Assembly (NCBI GenBank): GCA_018340375.1
Contig: JAFFJZ010000013.1
Location: 7,480,501 to 7,544,500 of the forward strand
Direction of reading: 5' to 3'
DNA: 64,000 nt
DNA from: Gonatopus flavifemur
Taxonomy: Eukaryota; Arthropoda; Insecta; Hymenoptera; Dryinidae
Under the pieces are notes generated by a model. It was given only the letters and a program-made list of their open reading frames with translations, searched no databases and had not been told where the DNA came from. The first letter of the stretch is position 1. Each line of letters starts with the position of its first letter. The translations under genes were made by a program, and so were the position numbers. Of this stretch, positions 44,589 through 56,143 are shown piece by piece.

Positions 44589-45357
44589 TCCCAGGTAGCA
44601 CAAGCACGTTCTGAGAATGTTCTAAGAATATACGTTGAGGATATGCGAATATTCTAAGGAGATCCTCATTACGTGCGAATATATTCTACGCACATTCTCA
44701 GAATGTTTGAATGAGACTGTTTCAAATATTCTCAGAATATTAGGCCACGAATATTGTGGGAGTATTATCAAAAAATGCTGTTAAAATAGAAATTCCTGCC
44801 GATATAAGTAACTTCTGCATGTAACCGAAAACTAATTCACAATCAATTCTTTCAATCAATAAACATCTGTCATCATGGATTCTTAGCAATATCATGGATT
44901 CACATGGATGGGTGAGATACTTATGATCACAACAAGCCATCATAATATATACGATATTGCTTCAAATATTATTACACTTTTGAAGATTATTTTTCACGCA
45001 TGAGGCTCTCAAAACATTCGGGATATTAAAATGCACATTTATGAATTTCTCATTCCCCAAATACAAATTGAAATAATATATTATCCGAGGGTCTGTAGCC
45101 TGTCAACAACATTATCCGCCATTACTGAATTCATGTCATTAAGATGCTTGCGCATGCGCTGCTTATCAATCTCCCTACAAACTTTGTACGCATATCGTAC
45201 GAACGTTCCCAGAATATTCGAAACAGTCCCATTCAAATGTTCTCAGAATCATCTATGAATATTTACGAAGCTTCTACGCTCTTTGTAAGAATATTCGATA
45301 CAGTACGTTTTACGGATGTTGCGAGAATATTCTCAGAATATTCCGTGTTACATGGGA
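44589..45357. mobile_element. Foldback-like element rich in AGAATATTCT words, ~769 bp
   Basis: The ends TCCCAGGTAGCACAAGCA and TCCCATGTAACACGGAA are inverted. Inner arms pair through CAGAATGTTTGAATGAGACTG and its counterpart CCCATTCAAATGTTCTCAG. Many palindromic GAATATTC words occur. Non-coding. Confidence 0.7.
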
Positions 45358-45359
45358 TC

Positions 45360-45905
45360 GATTGACCAGATGTGATCGTTGAAAGAAACATAATGCGCGT
45401 GCGCGTTGTGGATAAATCATTTCAATTCTAATAATAAGAAAGAATATTTAATTTCAACTTTAGCGAAATTGTAAATTGTCATGTAACATATTTACGTATC
45501 AAAGGGTCAAGTTGAATTGTTAGAGGTTAGTACTGAAACGGTTGGAAGTCCTTCGATGAATATCAATCTCGCACGGTGGCACCTAGATTCCAAATACGTA
45601 TCAGACACATATCAACATTGCATTCACATTGCATTGAATTTCATTTTAAATGTGATGTATTATGATATGTGAGATATTGCAATGTTATATGTGGTTAATC
45701 CACCTATTATCAACGCAGCAAATACATGTCCCTGGTTGAAAAATCCGATTGATTCCGATGCATAAACTCAATTTCAACCGATAAAAAACAGATCCTAAAT
45801 CAAATGTATTGGAGTGGAATGATCTTAAGTGTAATAAGTCATATGTATAAGCTTATGAAGTGGTAAATTAAGTGGAAAATAGGTTGCCTCTGAAATGCAT
45901 TCTAA
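45360..45905. other. Unassigned spacer
   Basis: No gene recognised. Around 45740 short words of the neighbouring MITE (CCGATTGATTCCGATGCAT) recur. Confidence 0.4.
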
Positions 45906-45907
45906 TA

Positions 45908-46050
45908 TCCCTGCTCAAAAAACCTTATTGAACCGATTGATTTTCATTGATCCGATGCAGGAAACCGATTCAAACCCATCAAGAATTGATTCTCAAATGC
46001 ATCGGAATCAATGAGAATCAATCGGTTCAATGAGATTCTTTGAGCAGGGA
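45908..46050. mobile_element. Hairpin MITE, 143 bp
   Basis: TCCCTGCTCAAA opens both arms. Pairing continues through TTGAACCGATTGATT and CATTGATCCGATGCA to a short centre. Confidence 0.85.
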
Positions 46051-46498
46051 TCTTTGCTTTACTTTCTACAGTACATGTATTGCCATGGTGTTTTGTTTTC
46101 CAGTGAGATTTACTTGATTATGTGACGAACAATGTGGTTCCACTATTCTTTCACTGGAAGAAATTTATTGTAAAACTAAGTGCAAAAATATTGGGATCAT
46201 AACTCTATATTGCACTTTCATATTAGTCATGATTATAGGAGCTACAATAAACTGAAAGTCAACGTTCCAACTGAGATTAACAGTAATCATATGTATAAAG
46301 TTATAGTTGAACTCAATGCATAAATACCGTACGCATAATTGTGTAACCAGTACTCGGAATATAAGTACATTCGTGTGTTTACATCAAAAACATAGTAAAG
46401 TTGCGTCGCTTCTGAAAATTTCCCGTACAGCACTACCACCGATCGCCGGACATTTCTCCGTCGCTTCTCCATCCCTCCACCTTGTATACATATCCACT
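46051..46498. other. Unassigned spacer
   Basis: No recognisable gene or repeat. Confidence 0.4.
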
Positions 46499-46499
46499 T

Positions 46500-46632
46500 C
46501 GCCGCGGATGGAAGCCGAATCAACGAAAGGACAAATCAACGAAACCATTGGTTGAAAAGGAAGAGATGTATAATGTATGATGTCTCATTCTTTCCAACTA
46601 ACGGTTTCGTTGATTTGGCCCCCATCCGTCGC
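46500..46632. mobile_element. Hairpin repeat
   Basis: CGCCGCGGATGGAAGCC and AAATCAACGAAACCATTGG are repeated in inverted order as CCAACTAACGGTTTCGTTGATTT and CCCATCCGTCGCCGCC. Confidence 0.65.
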
Positions 46633-46935
46633 CGCCACGGATATGCGACGTGGGAGTGGGGAGTGGGGGTGTGCTGTTAGGGTTGATTAGAGTAATGGAA
46701 TGAATTAATCGCAATAATCGCCCACACAGCACACTTGTTCCGATGTGATAATAAAGAATTCTCTATGAAGCGATCGTGGAATTCTTCGATAGTCCCCGTT
46801 TTCACAGTTTAGAATGAATTCTTCATAAATGTCTGGTATTCAAGAAGAATACTCAAAGAATTCTCAAGAATTCTCCATGAATTCGTTTAGAGCTAGCACA
46901 ACGCAAGTTCTCTTGGAACATCCCTGTGCTGTATG

Positions 46936-47147
46936 CACAGATGAAAGTGTTTCTTTGAATCTAACAAATTGATACTTGGATAGGTCGAAATAAATATTTT
47001 TTTCATGGAAAAAATGTGTGCTTTGAAACAAGGAGCAAATGATAAGTTTGTTCAAACTAACAAAATATTGATTTCAGCCAAAGAAATATTTATTTCGATC
47101 TATCCAAACAACAATTCCTTGAATTCAAAGAAATACTTTTATCTGTG
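46936..47147. mobile_element. Hairpin MITE, ~212 bp
   Basis: CACAGATGAAAGTGTTTCTT pairs with AAGAAATACTTTTATCTGTG. An inner GGTCGAAATAAATATTT arm pairs with AAATATTTATTTCGATC. Confidence 0.75.
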
Positions 47148-47149
47148 TG

Positions 47150-47510
47150 GGAGTAAATTCAATAAATAAGAACACGCTTCCAATCAAAATAATCAAATAA
47201 CGAATAGGGAAGGAGGGGAGTTGACATCATGATCGTTCATAAGAAAATAATACATACATTTTATTTTCGAATATCACATTATTGAATGTTTTATAAGTTA
47301 ATAAATTCTTAGGAGCTATAACCGTCCACTCTAATCCTTCTTCTATTTGATGAGCTGGAACATTCCCATCGAACTTCGAATTCAAAATATCTACCTTCAT
47401 ACAAAAATGTTCCACCACGGATCCATCATATTTTTCATATCTATGAATTTTGTTTATTTGACCAAAAACAGGAATATTGTTATTTACACTTAAAATTATT
47501 ATTGTATCAC
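47150..47510. other. Unassigned spacer
   Basis: No recognisable gene or repeat. Confidence 0.4.
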
Positions 47511-47512
47511 CC

Positions 47513-48940
47513 GGGGCGGAGAATTTGAACGGTTTTTATCCTCATATTTCGTTTTTAGACTGAAGATATATCAAAGAATACTTAATTGAGAGATCTTTAA
47601 GAACCTTCCTGGAGAGTTCTCAAAGATATCTTCCAGAAGTGTTGGAAAGAAGTGTGGAAGATTTTAATGCAGAGATCTTCAAGAACGTTATTGAAGAGTT
47701 CTTAAAGATATCTTTCACAAGTGTCCAGAAACATTTCTGAAACATGTCTTGATTAAGATACGTTTGAGGAGATAAATTTTTCAGCAGATTTGAGATTATA
47801 TGGACACACGATCATGAACAACACAGAATAAAACTTTGAATGTACCTGTTATTACAATCGGATTGCAAATAGAATAAATTCATTCATGACTCAGATAGCA
47901 ATTCAACATTGCCGCAATGTTGTCAGGCAAGCTTGTGACAAGGTTGATATAAGCCTCCTAGTTGACACACGACAAGGGTACAAGCTTACAAAACCCTTGC
48001 AGCAGGGCTGTAGAAACCTTGCACTGACAAGGTTGTCAATAACAAGCCAAGAACAATCGAATGACAAGTGTGACAGGGTTATGACAAGCCTACATGTCAT
48101 CTGTGGAATTGAAAGTTTGAATCAACCATAGAGATATCAAGAAATTTGAAAGTTTGTAAAAAGTACGATTTTGTCTCCTCATGATGTGCACACTAAAATT
48201 ACCGAATATCCACTTCACAATAATTCTTCAGAAACACTTTACAAAGAATCTGTGGTATCCACGGAATATTAACGAACACTAGAACACGAAATCCATTTCT
48301 GAATATGTTTCACTAAATTTATTCATTCATCCTATTTGTAAGTATAATCAACTCTTCTGATATTGATTCATGTAATAATAGTTTGTTCAAAAGATCATTC
48401 CCACCCTGAAACTATACACCACTGACATTATATTCCATTATGTTATATTGACAATTATGGGCATCTCTATTGTACGTATAGCTCAGGTGATTGAGGCGTA
48501 AATAAGTCGTGAAATGAATGGGTTCCATTCCCGTAAACATAAGAGTAGAAATCAAGTCGACTTCATCGGAACGCGAGACCAGTGAAGAAACAGGAGGAGA
48601 AGGAAAAAGAAAAGGTCAAGGATTTTCTTTGTGAACAAATTCAAGAGTCTTCCAAGACATTTTCATGAATTCTTCAAGACATCTTTCAGAAATCGTTGGG
48701 AAATCTTGAATATGTCTTGAAGACATCTTTGAGAACTCTTCAAGATATCTTGTCGGGTTCTATACGTGTTTCATAAGATATCTTTCAGAATTCGTTTCGG
48801 TATCTTCCAGAAAGTTTCCTAAAGCTTCTCACAAACGCATTGAGACTTCTTAAAGATATATTTGAGATATCTGAATGTTAGTTGGGTACAGTCTAAAAAC
48901 GAAATATGAGGACAAAAACCGTCCAAATTTTTCGACTCGA
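47513..48940. mobile_element. Foldback-like element with AGATATCTT-type subrepeats, ~1.43 kb
   Basis: Terminal inverted repeats of about 45-50 bp: AACGGTTTTTATCCTCATAT followed by TTCGTTTTTAGACTG on the left, and their inverse at 48889-48940. Inside both ends lie degenerate repeats built on TCTTCAAGA and AGATATCTTTCAGAA (47560-47760 and 48640-48870). The middle contains a tRNA-like sequence at 48472. No transposase. Confidence 0.65.
48472..48615 (+). repeat. Candidate tRNA-derived SINE head
   Basis: An A-box TAGCTCAGGTG (48479-48489) fits TRGYNNARNNG fully. A B-box GTTCCATTC (48522-48530) fits GWTCRANNC at eight of nine positions, 43 bp downstream as in tRNAs. A T-arm ATGGG/CCCGT brackets the B-box, but no acceptor stem forms, so it is not a working tRNA gene. 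An A-rich GGAAAAAGAAAAGG segment follows near 48600. Confidence 0.45.
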
Positions 48941-51335
48941 GCGAAATGATTTGTTCCATCATGTTTCGTACTTCTATAAGGTATGACGGAATCGGAAGGG
49001 AAATTTCTCCTACGGTTTTCTCGAACCGTATCTCCAGACTTTTCCTCCCGAGCCCGTGCATAAAATTCCCTTATATGAGGAACTTGAAGGGTTCTTCCCG
49101 GTTAATTCAGAAGAATTTGGATAGGAGAGAGGGGTAGTTCAAAAATAAATGAAACTGGAGAAGGTATCGTTGAATTAGAATTTTCAATGAGATTGAATAG
49201 GGGAATCGTATGGTTTAACCCCCAATGGGATTCCGTTTAATTTTCTCCTTTTTAGCTTGTCTCGAAAAGAATCATTCGAACCTTTGTTTCAATTGTAAAC
49301 AGGACAACTAGACGATTGGGGGGAACAGGGGGAACTCACGCACACTCACCGGGCACGTTCACTCAAATTCAAAATGTCACAATTACCACTTGAAGAATGA
49401 AATTAATGAATGGAGGGTTGATCGGTCCTCACTCACCCTAACTGGCATGAAAAATTACGGCAGTCGGAAATTATCCAAGATTGATCGTAGATGAAGGTTC
49501 ACACAAAAGAAAAACCACTAAATCTACTCTACGTGATATGAACTAATTTGACCAAGAGACACACCAAGGGTGACGAGACAGCGTGGGGCCGTCAACGATG
49601 ATCTATCTTCCCGTGACGTCACAAGTTGAGTTGCGCCAATGGCCTAATTATGAAAATGAACGGGACCTGCTGCCCTCAAGTATCGAACGGAAAATCTGTG
49701 CGAAGGATTGATCTCCGTTATCGGCGATCACGATAACTCGTCACTTACCCTCACATGCTTCCATTCGACTCACAGGGTAAACGGTATAATCCTTAACATT
49801 ACTTCACAATTTACGTTCAAAAAGAAATAAGTTGTCAGGGCTAACAATCCAAAAAAGAGGAACGGGGTACTTCCAACGGGGTGGGATGACATCCAGGGCT
49901 CTTAAACGTACTTAGGATAATATAGACTCATGTTTCCCTTATTAACCGTGACCTAAGACCACAAACCAAATACAGTGAGCTTTTCATCAGAAACCCACGG
50001 GACGCATGTTTCCCAACCAGCTTATTTCCGATGTGAAATTCTACATTATAAATGTCGAGACTGTGACATTCGACATACAATCCTATTCCTCGATCAGCGT
50101 AGGGATCTTGACTTACATCCCTACCCGAAGGGTTTGATAAATTCAAACTCATCGTTGAATTATCATTATGATTCCATTGACGGGCGATGTAGTACATATA
50201 TGGCATCGAGGGCCAGATATGGGACATCGTTTATCGACTGATAATTGTATCCATCGTAACAGGGGGTGTAGATCGCTTCTTCGACCAAGGTTGGCCCAGT
50301 CATTCGTAGGTCGCTGGACTGATGTGGGTGTGCTGAGTCTCAAACTGCCCCGCGGTGTCGATGGTTAGAAGGATCCGTAATTCTCATCGGATTCTGTATG
50401 GCCTGGTCGTCCGTGCCTCCCCTCGTCACTCATGGGGCCCCCCATGAGTTGATAATCATCCGGTACCATTACCTCGTAAAATACATTTGAATTAATATTA
50501 TCCTAGTTTTATTTTTAAGGTGTGCCCGGGACTCGCTGGCGTGTCTCTCGATCCCTTCTCTACTTATTTCATCTTTTTTTTTGCAACAGGATAGAGAGAG
50601 AGAGAGAGAGAGAGAACCAACCAATTCCTTTGTAACGAAAATTCATCACGTTACAAAGACTGATATGAAATGTTCAATAATAAAAATGCATTGCACGAAA
50701 TATATTCACATGAATCTAGTTGATGTTTCACGTGAAGCAATGTACAGCAATGCTATAGCAAATATTTTCTCGGTTATGATTGATAAGACGATATTGTTTG
50801 AACGGTCTATGTTTACGTTCATATTGTACAGTCCAGACGTGGTGCCAAGGCCCTGAAATAGTCATCGCGTGAGGGTAGGGCAATGCGATATAATCTTCTG
50901 GTTTTGAATTTCTTTGAACAAACGTAAATACAATTCCTTATGCTCCATAAGGAGAACTTTTAACATAATTGGGGTTTCTTCTGTTATAACGATTCGAAGA
51001 TTCGTGTATGAAATACTCGTAGAAGAGTTTGAAGTGTCCAATGTTGGTCGTTTTTATTATAAATCAGATCTCCTATCATAATACCGAAACTCAATGCAAG
51101 AGTTTCCATCTGCGACGCTAACCTTTTTTAATGGACCTTTTTTCAAATCGGTTTGAGAAATTTGTGGAAGCTTACTATAATGATTTGTTTGTTGCGGTAA
51201 GTACTTAATTCTAATATTTTTAATAACTTTTTGATGAGAAACTAGACTCATTATCCTTCATTTCAGTATCCCTCCGGATATATTTATATGACATATTGCC
51301 TGTTTGTTATGTGTTTCAAAATTTCAATCCCTTTT
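48941..51335. other. 2.4-kb region without a recognised gene
   Basis: Somewhat more GC-rich between 49300 and 50550. It contains a GC palindrome CTCATGGGGCCCCCCATGAG (50428-50447) and a (GA)n tract. Short frames have no domains that I recognise. Confidence 0.5.
50593..50615. repeat. (AG)n microsatellite
   Basis: Uninterrupted AG dinucleotides. Confidence 0.95.
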
Positions 51336-51375
51336 GGGGTAAAGTGAACCAGATTCTTATGGGGCAAAGTGAACC
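51336..51375. repeat. Left subterminal motif pair of pogo element 2
   Basis: GGGGTAAAGTGAACC (51336-51350) and GGGGCAAAGTGAACC (51361-51375), direct, 25 bp start to start, exactly as in element 1. Confidence 0.85.
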
Positions 51376-51463
51376 ATATTGATATGATTTTAAACTGAGC
51401 TCTCATCAATTTTATTTGAATAGATATCTAATTTTTGGTATTTTATTGATTGAAGGATTCGAA

Positions 51464-53235
51464 ATGGTGAGATTATACAAGAGGAAAGAGAAATTTGAAA
51501 ATTCGAATGAAGAATCAATGAAAAACGCAGTGCAGAAACATCTTGATGAGGGTCTTTCAATCAGGCAAGCAGTCAAAATATTCGAAATTCCGTACCCAAC
51601 TCTTCGTCGATACGTCAATGTAATAAAACAGGATAAAGAAGTAAAGTTTTCTCCAAATTATTCATATCTGAAAGTTTTTTGTGAATCTCAAGAGGAAGAA
51701 CTTTGCAATGATCTGATCAAATATTCTGAAATGTGTTTTGGTATCACAGGTGTTCAGTGTAGAAAACTTGCCTATCAATTAGCTCGAAAAAATCAACTTG
51801 ATTATCCAAAATCTTGGGATAACAATGAGACAGCTGGACTTGACTGGTTTTATGGAATTCAAAAACGAAATACGAAATTGAGTCTTCGCAAACCAGGAAA
51901 CTGTAGTCTTGGCAGAGCCATTTCATTCAATCAATACAATGTGTCTGAATTTTTTACTAATCTGAAGAAAATTTACGAAAGAGCCCCACAGCTGAATAAT
52001 CCTCCTAGGATTTTCAATTTGGATGAGACTGGTACTTGTACAGTACCTGGGCAGTCACCAAAAATACTCGCTGGTAAAAATGTTAAGCAGGTCAGCCAAG
52101 GTGTCAGTGCAGAAAGAGGAGTGCTAGTAACAACTCGTTGTATTGTCAATGCTGCTGGAAAATTTTTACCTCCGGCCATGATTTTCCCACGGGTGCATTT
52201 CAATCCTAGGATGTTGAAAAATGCTGTACCGAACACTTTAGGATTAGCAGAGAAATCAGGATGGATGACGAAACAACATTTCATCGAAGTAATGAAACAC
52301 TTCATTTAATATTCTAATTCAAATGAGAACAATCCAAGTCTGTAATTCATGATAATCATGAAAGCCATCCGATCATTGAAGTTTCAGATTTAGCCTGTGA
52401 CAATGGGGTGACGGTTCTTACATTGCCTCCACATTGTTCTCACCGGATGCAGCCATTAGATGTCGCACTATTATTTCCATTTGAAACTGCTTACAATAAA
52501 GCTCTAACATCCATGATGTCCGTCCTCAAAGCTTCAACTATTTACGATGTGGCTCAATGCGTCCGTTCGGCTCATGATGTGGCTTTCACAGCCAACAATA
52601 TTAGAAGTGGTTCTGTGAAAACTGGTATTTACCCATTTAATGAGGATATTTTCCCAGCCTCTGCGTTTACGGCATGTCAGTTCAGCAATGGACCCGAAAT
52701 TCTGGAGGATAGTAATCCTAATTCTATATCGGAAGAGGAAAATACCCTTCTGCTAGATCCTCGTGCGACTATATCAAATGATTCAGCAAGTAACCCCACA
52801 GTGGCTCCACTTATTCCAGTTTCCACTTCGATGATGGAAGTGTCAGCATTTTTACCTGATTCATCACCTCAAGATGTTTTACCATCACTGGAAGCTAAAG
52901 ATCGCAATCAAAATGTGAGAAAAACGAATCCGCGTATGAGGAAATCAATAATTGCTACAGAACCCTCGGAAAAAGGAATTTTTGAAAATAAGAAAAAAGA
53001 AACAAAACTCAGGAAGCGTTTGCAAGAGATGAGAAAGGAGTTGAAAGAACTACAAGAAAATGGGAAAAATACAAAAACAATGACAGAATCCAAATTGATC
53101 GCAAATAAGCTTTCGGACCAAACGGCAAAGGAGGGAAAAATTTTGAAGAAAGAAAGTAATCTGAGGAAAGCAAATAACGAAGGAGATGAAGAGTATTCTA
53201 AAAAGAGGAAAACTAATCATGTTGGTAGGTACTGA
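51464..53235 (+). pseudogene. pogo/jerky-type transposase, nearly intact
   Basis: It starts MVRLYKRKEKFENSNEE with a psq-type helix-turn-helix (about 17-51), then a CENP-B-like segment (QCRKLAYQLARKN, ETAGLDWFYG). The catalytic region is FNLDETGTCTVPG (first Asp), HDNHESHPII (second) and HRMQPLDVALLFP (third). A Lys/Glu-rich coiled-coil tail ends NHVGRY at 53235. The only clear breaks are TAA at 52307-52309 (Lys position) and a one-base frame change near 52345. Unlike element 1 it is continuous across the position of the 85-bp insert. A degenerate tail may continue to about 53390. Confidence 0.88.
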
Positions 53236-53817
53236 ACAGACTGAAAGTTTGGAAGAAGATCTGTACAATTTCATTGTGACTATTCGAACAATTTTGGCAG
53301 AGAAGAATTGTGCACGCTACCACGAGAGGAATTTAAAAAGTGCCAAGTGTCACTTTCGAAAGATTGAAGATATTGCTTGTATTTCATAAAATCGCATCAA
53401 ATTTTTGCTGCTTCCTCCCCTAATATAAGAAAAGTTGAGGAAGTACTAGAACACTCATTTAGAATTTAATCTTGATATAGAGGAACTCACTCTTCATTAA
53501 CTTGATGAATTCATCATTAATATATATGCGAATTCTAAGAAAATTACACTTTGTTATTAAAAAATATTAATCCGTTAATTTAATTTGTTAATTTGAGTTG
53601 TTCAGAAGAAATAAAACTGTATTCATCCCTCATTTCCCCTTTGATAATTGCTCTCCCATTTGTGTACATTTCTCATTTTTTTTCTTTCCACCAGCATGAT
53701 GCAAGAAATGGAAATCAACGTTGAGGTGAGAGTTTAGATACGTCAAATTGAAAAGTATTTCGCAATGAATTATCAAAATCCTATGAAAATTGTACTATCA
53801 AGCATGTTTTTATCGAT

Positions 53818-54051
53818 GGTTCACATTGCCCCATGACAGGTTCACTTTACCCCATGCACTGGGGTAAAATGAACCCAACTACCAACTTTGGAAATTGTTG
53901 TAGAGCTTGTTATAACTGCATCACAAAAAGTTGTCAAACATAAGGAATGTAAGTTGAAGGATTGCTCCATGTACTCAAAACTTGAGAGTTGGAAATTTAT
54001 TGTCCTGAAGCTGGTGAGATGGAAATAAAAAAAAGTGGTTCACTTTGCCTC
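53818..54051. repeat. Right subterminal motif cluster of pogo element 2
   Basis: Minus-oriented copies at 53818-53832 and 53839-53853, a plus-oriented copy GGGGTAAAATGAACC at 53861-53875 and a minus-oriented terminal copy at 54037-54051. The order and orientation match element 1. Confidence 0.85.
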
Positions 54052-54288
54052 ACTCTCCCCTATCTCTCATTTTTATTCAATATTGAAATCAACGTATTCG
54101 AAAAATGTCGGTAAATGTGGAGATAATAACTTACTGTATCGTATTGTACTTACAACGTTTTTCAAAAATGTTTTACTACTTGACAATTTCTCATCAAATT
54201 CTATGAACTCGTCTCCTGTTGCGATTGGCGAATTGATGGACGGCCCATCCACTTCTTCTCCTCCGAATGAATCATTTGCAACGGTAGT

Positions 54289-56143
54289 CTAATCGAATTT
54301 TTTGAATAATGATAAAAGATTATCAATGTTTAATTTCAAACTGACAATCTGTCCCTGCAATCGACTCATCTTATCATTCAACGTCTTATACTGCGTCAAA
54401 ATTCTTTCATTGAAACACTCTAAAACACAAAATATCTATTATGAATGGCTGTGAAACGAGGGAATAATAAACATATAAGCACCCTTGAAATTCGATTCCA
54501 ATTCCTTCAATATGACTTTTACCTCACCTTCGTGACTCTTTTTATTTGTTCCCGAATCTGTTCTCTTCTTTTGCATGGTGGGCTGTGAATCATTTTTCAA
54601 GACATTCCCATCTCCAACGCTGGAAAGTGAAGGATAGGCAGACTGCTCCGTAGTCATTGAAGAAGAATTAGAAGAATCACTGGAACGTTGATTTTTTTTA
54701 CATGTTTGAATACTTCTTCTTTAGATTCTTCTCTTTGACGCTTTACAAATTTGTCAGGAACTGGGCAATCCACAGGTTTAATTGCTAAGAAATATGACAC
54801 AAAATGATAGAACACAAAAGTATCTTAGTATTGTGATTATGGTATGAAATTTCAGACGTTGTCCCTATGTCTTAATTATTTTTATGTAACGCAGTACGAT
54901 TTGTGCGGGTTTTCATGCGCGTCTCTGCGCATGAGAACAGTAGTTTCGGCGACTGGGGGAAAAGTCAGTGGTGGGGATGCCACACTGTAGGCAAATGTGT
55001 CATTAATGTCCTAGGAGGCAAAAGTCCCTCGCGCTCGCACGTTGCGCTTATATACAAAATACTTACAAATCGTACTTTGTTACATAAAGTACTGTGCGCA
55101 CCACGGAGGCAGAGCCTTCAACGCCTCGCGCGATGTTTTCATTACTCGTCTTCGGCTCGCGCGCCTTCGACGCACACGCCGACGACTCTTATTCGAAACA
55201 TCACGCTCGTCGTTGAAAGACGCTCTTTACCTCCTCAGTACACAATGTAATATTACCCGATTTGTTGGAGTACCCCATACGGCACATCAAGTCAAAAAGA
55301 GTTTATTAAGAATTAAACTGGGATTTGAAGAATTTGATATGAATTTTCAAGATTTCTTTTTGAACTTCTGTGGTTTGTGTTACGTTTTTGCGCAAGTAAT
55401 CATCATATTATGTACATATTTTTTTGTACATAGATATACACTTGTGACGCTGATAAGACTGCGAAGGCGCCATCCATTTAAGAGCATTGTTGCAGGCGAA
55501 TTTTGATATCATATAAGTGTATTTCCTGTTATTGAAACTATGATTCATTCCATAAAAATTTATACCAAAGTCATTAACAAATGTTGACAATATTTATTCA
55601 TAAGAAATCAAAATGACTCACAAACTTTTTTTTCAATCACTCTTTTCAATGGTTTCATCCAGATTCACTCTGGCAAAATCAAATAATTGCTCAGACGATT
55701 CATCTGAGATGATTTTGAGTTGATATTCATCTATATCCTCCAATGATCTGATTCGAGCCGAAGCTTCATTGTCAGTCGAATAAGCGCACTCTTGTTGATT
55801 CAAAATTTTTATTTTCTTCAATGCATTGTTGTATGAGTCTGGAATAAAAATAAGAATTTCATTAACAATAATGATTTCACATATGATTTATTCTCATATA
55901 CTTACTTGTTCTACCTCGTAAGTCCACCATATAGTTCTTCCACGAACTATCTGGAGGTTCACAGTTTTTAACCATTCGCCTTAATGCAGTGAATTTTTCT
56001 CTTGTATAGGGCTCCTCCATGAATTCACAAACAAATGTTTTGGACGCAGGAATATATTCTATCCAATCGCTTGGAGCAACATCAATTGATTGAGTTGTAT
56101 CGTTATTTTCTGAGAATACGACCAATTTATATTTATAATCCAT
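54289..56143 (-). CDS. Spliced host gene of unknown function with alternative terminal exons
   Basis: The first coding exon (56143-55906) starts MDYKYKLVVFSEN. It encodes 79 residues with SDWIEYIP and DSSWKNYMVDLRGRT, resembling the N-terminal module of insect proteins that often carry DUF4806 (family recollection, not a search). It ends in phase 1 before GTAAGT. Option A joins exon 55838-55633 (acceptor ATTCCAG), adding NSYNNALKKIKILNQQ and ending IEKSD: 147 residues, with AATAAA on the minus strand at 55598-55593. Option B joins 54784-54483 (acceptor TTCTTAG, KPVDCPVPDKFVKRQ) and 54419-54289 (acceptor GTTTTAG, CFNERILTQYKTLNDK, coiled coil, stop). Option B is also in phase but carries a one-base break at the A8 run 54692-54699. 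The two options may be isoforms or separate genes. Confidence 0.65.
54900..55260. promoter_or_regulatory. CpG-rich, promoter-like segment
   Basis: This stretch stands out from its AT-rich surroundings by many CG dinucleotides (for example GCGCGCCTTCGACGCACACG near 55160) and contains a TATA-like GCGCTTATATACAAAAT near 55046. It lies between the two alternative 3' exon sets, so it could be an internal promoter for the 54.3-54.8 kb exons. Direction is not determined. Confidence 0.3.

Larger units (their letters stand above)
51336..54060 (+). mobile_element. pogo-like element 2 with subterminal repeats
   Basis: The right end is motif GGTTCACTTTGCCTC (54037-54051), nine bases, then TA at 54061-54062, the same geometry as pogo element 1. 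Left motifs lie at 51336-51350 and 51361-51375. The transposase is better preserved than in element 1. The element lies about 230 bp downstream of the last exon of the minus-strand gene at 54289-56143. Confidence 0.8.

Noticed and set aside
48472..48545. Functional tRNA gene
   Set aside because: A- and B-boxes are good but the acceptor stem does not pair and the D-stem is imperfect; treated as a SINE-like relic.
49300..50550. GC-richer stretch considered as an rDNA fragment or LTR
   Set aside because: No rRNA core sequence, no TG...CA terminal repeats and no gag/pol coding could be recognised.
55042..55506. Plus-strand 154-codon frame starting in the CpG-rich segment
   Set aside because: No recognisable domain, Arg-rich because of CG content, and it runs antisense to the spliced minus-strand gene.
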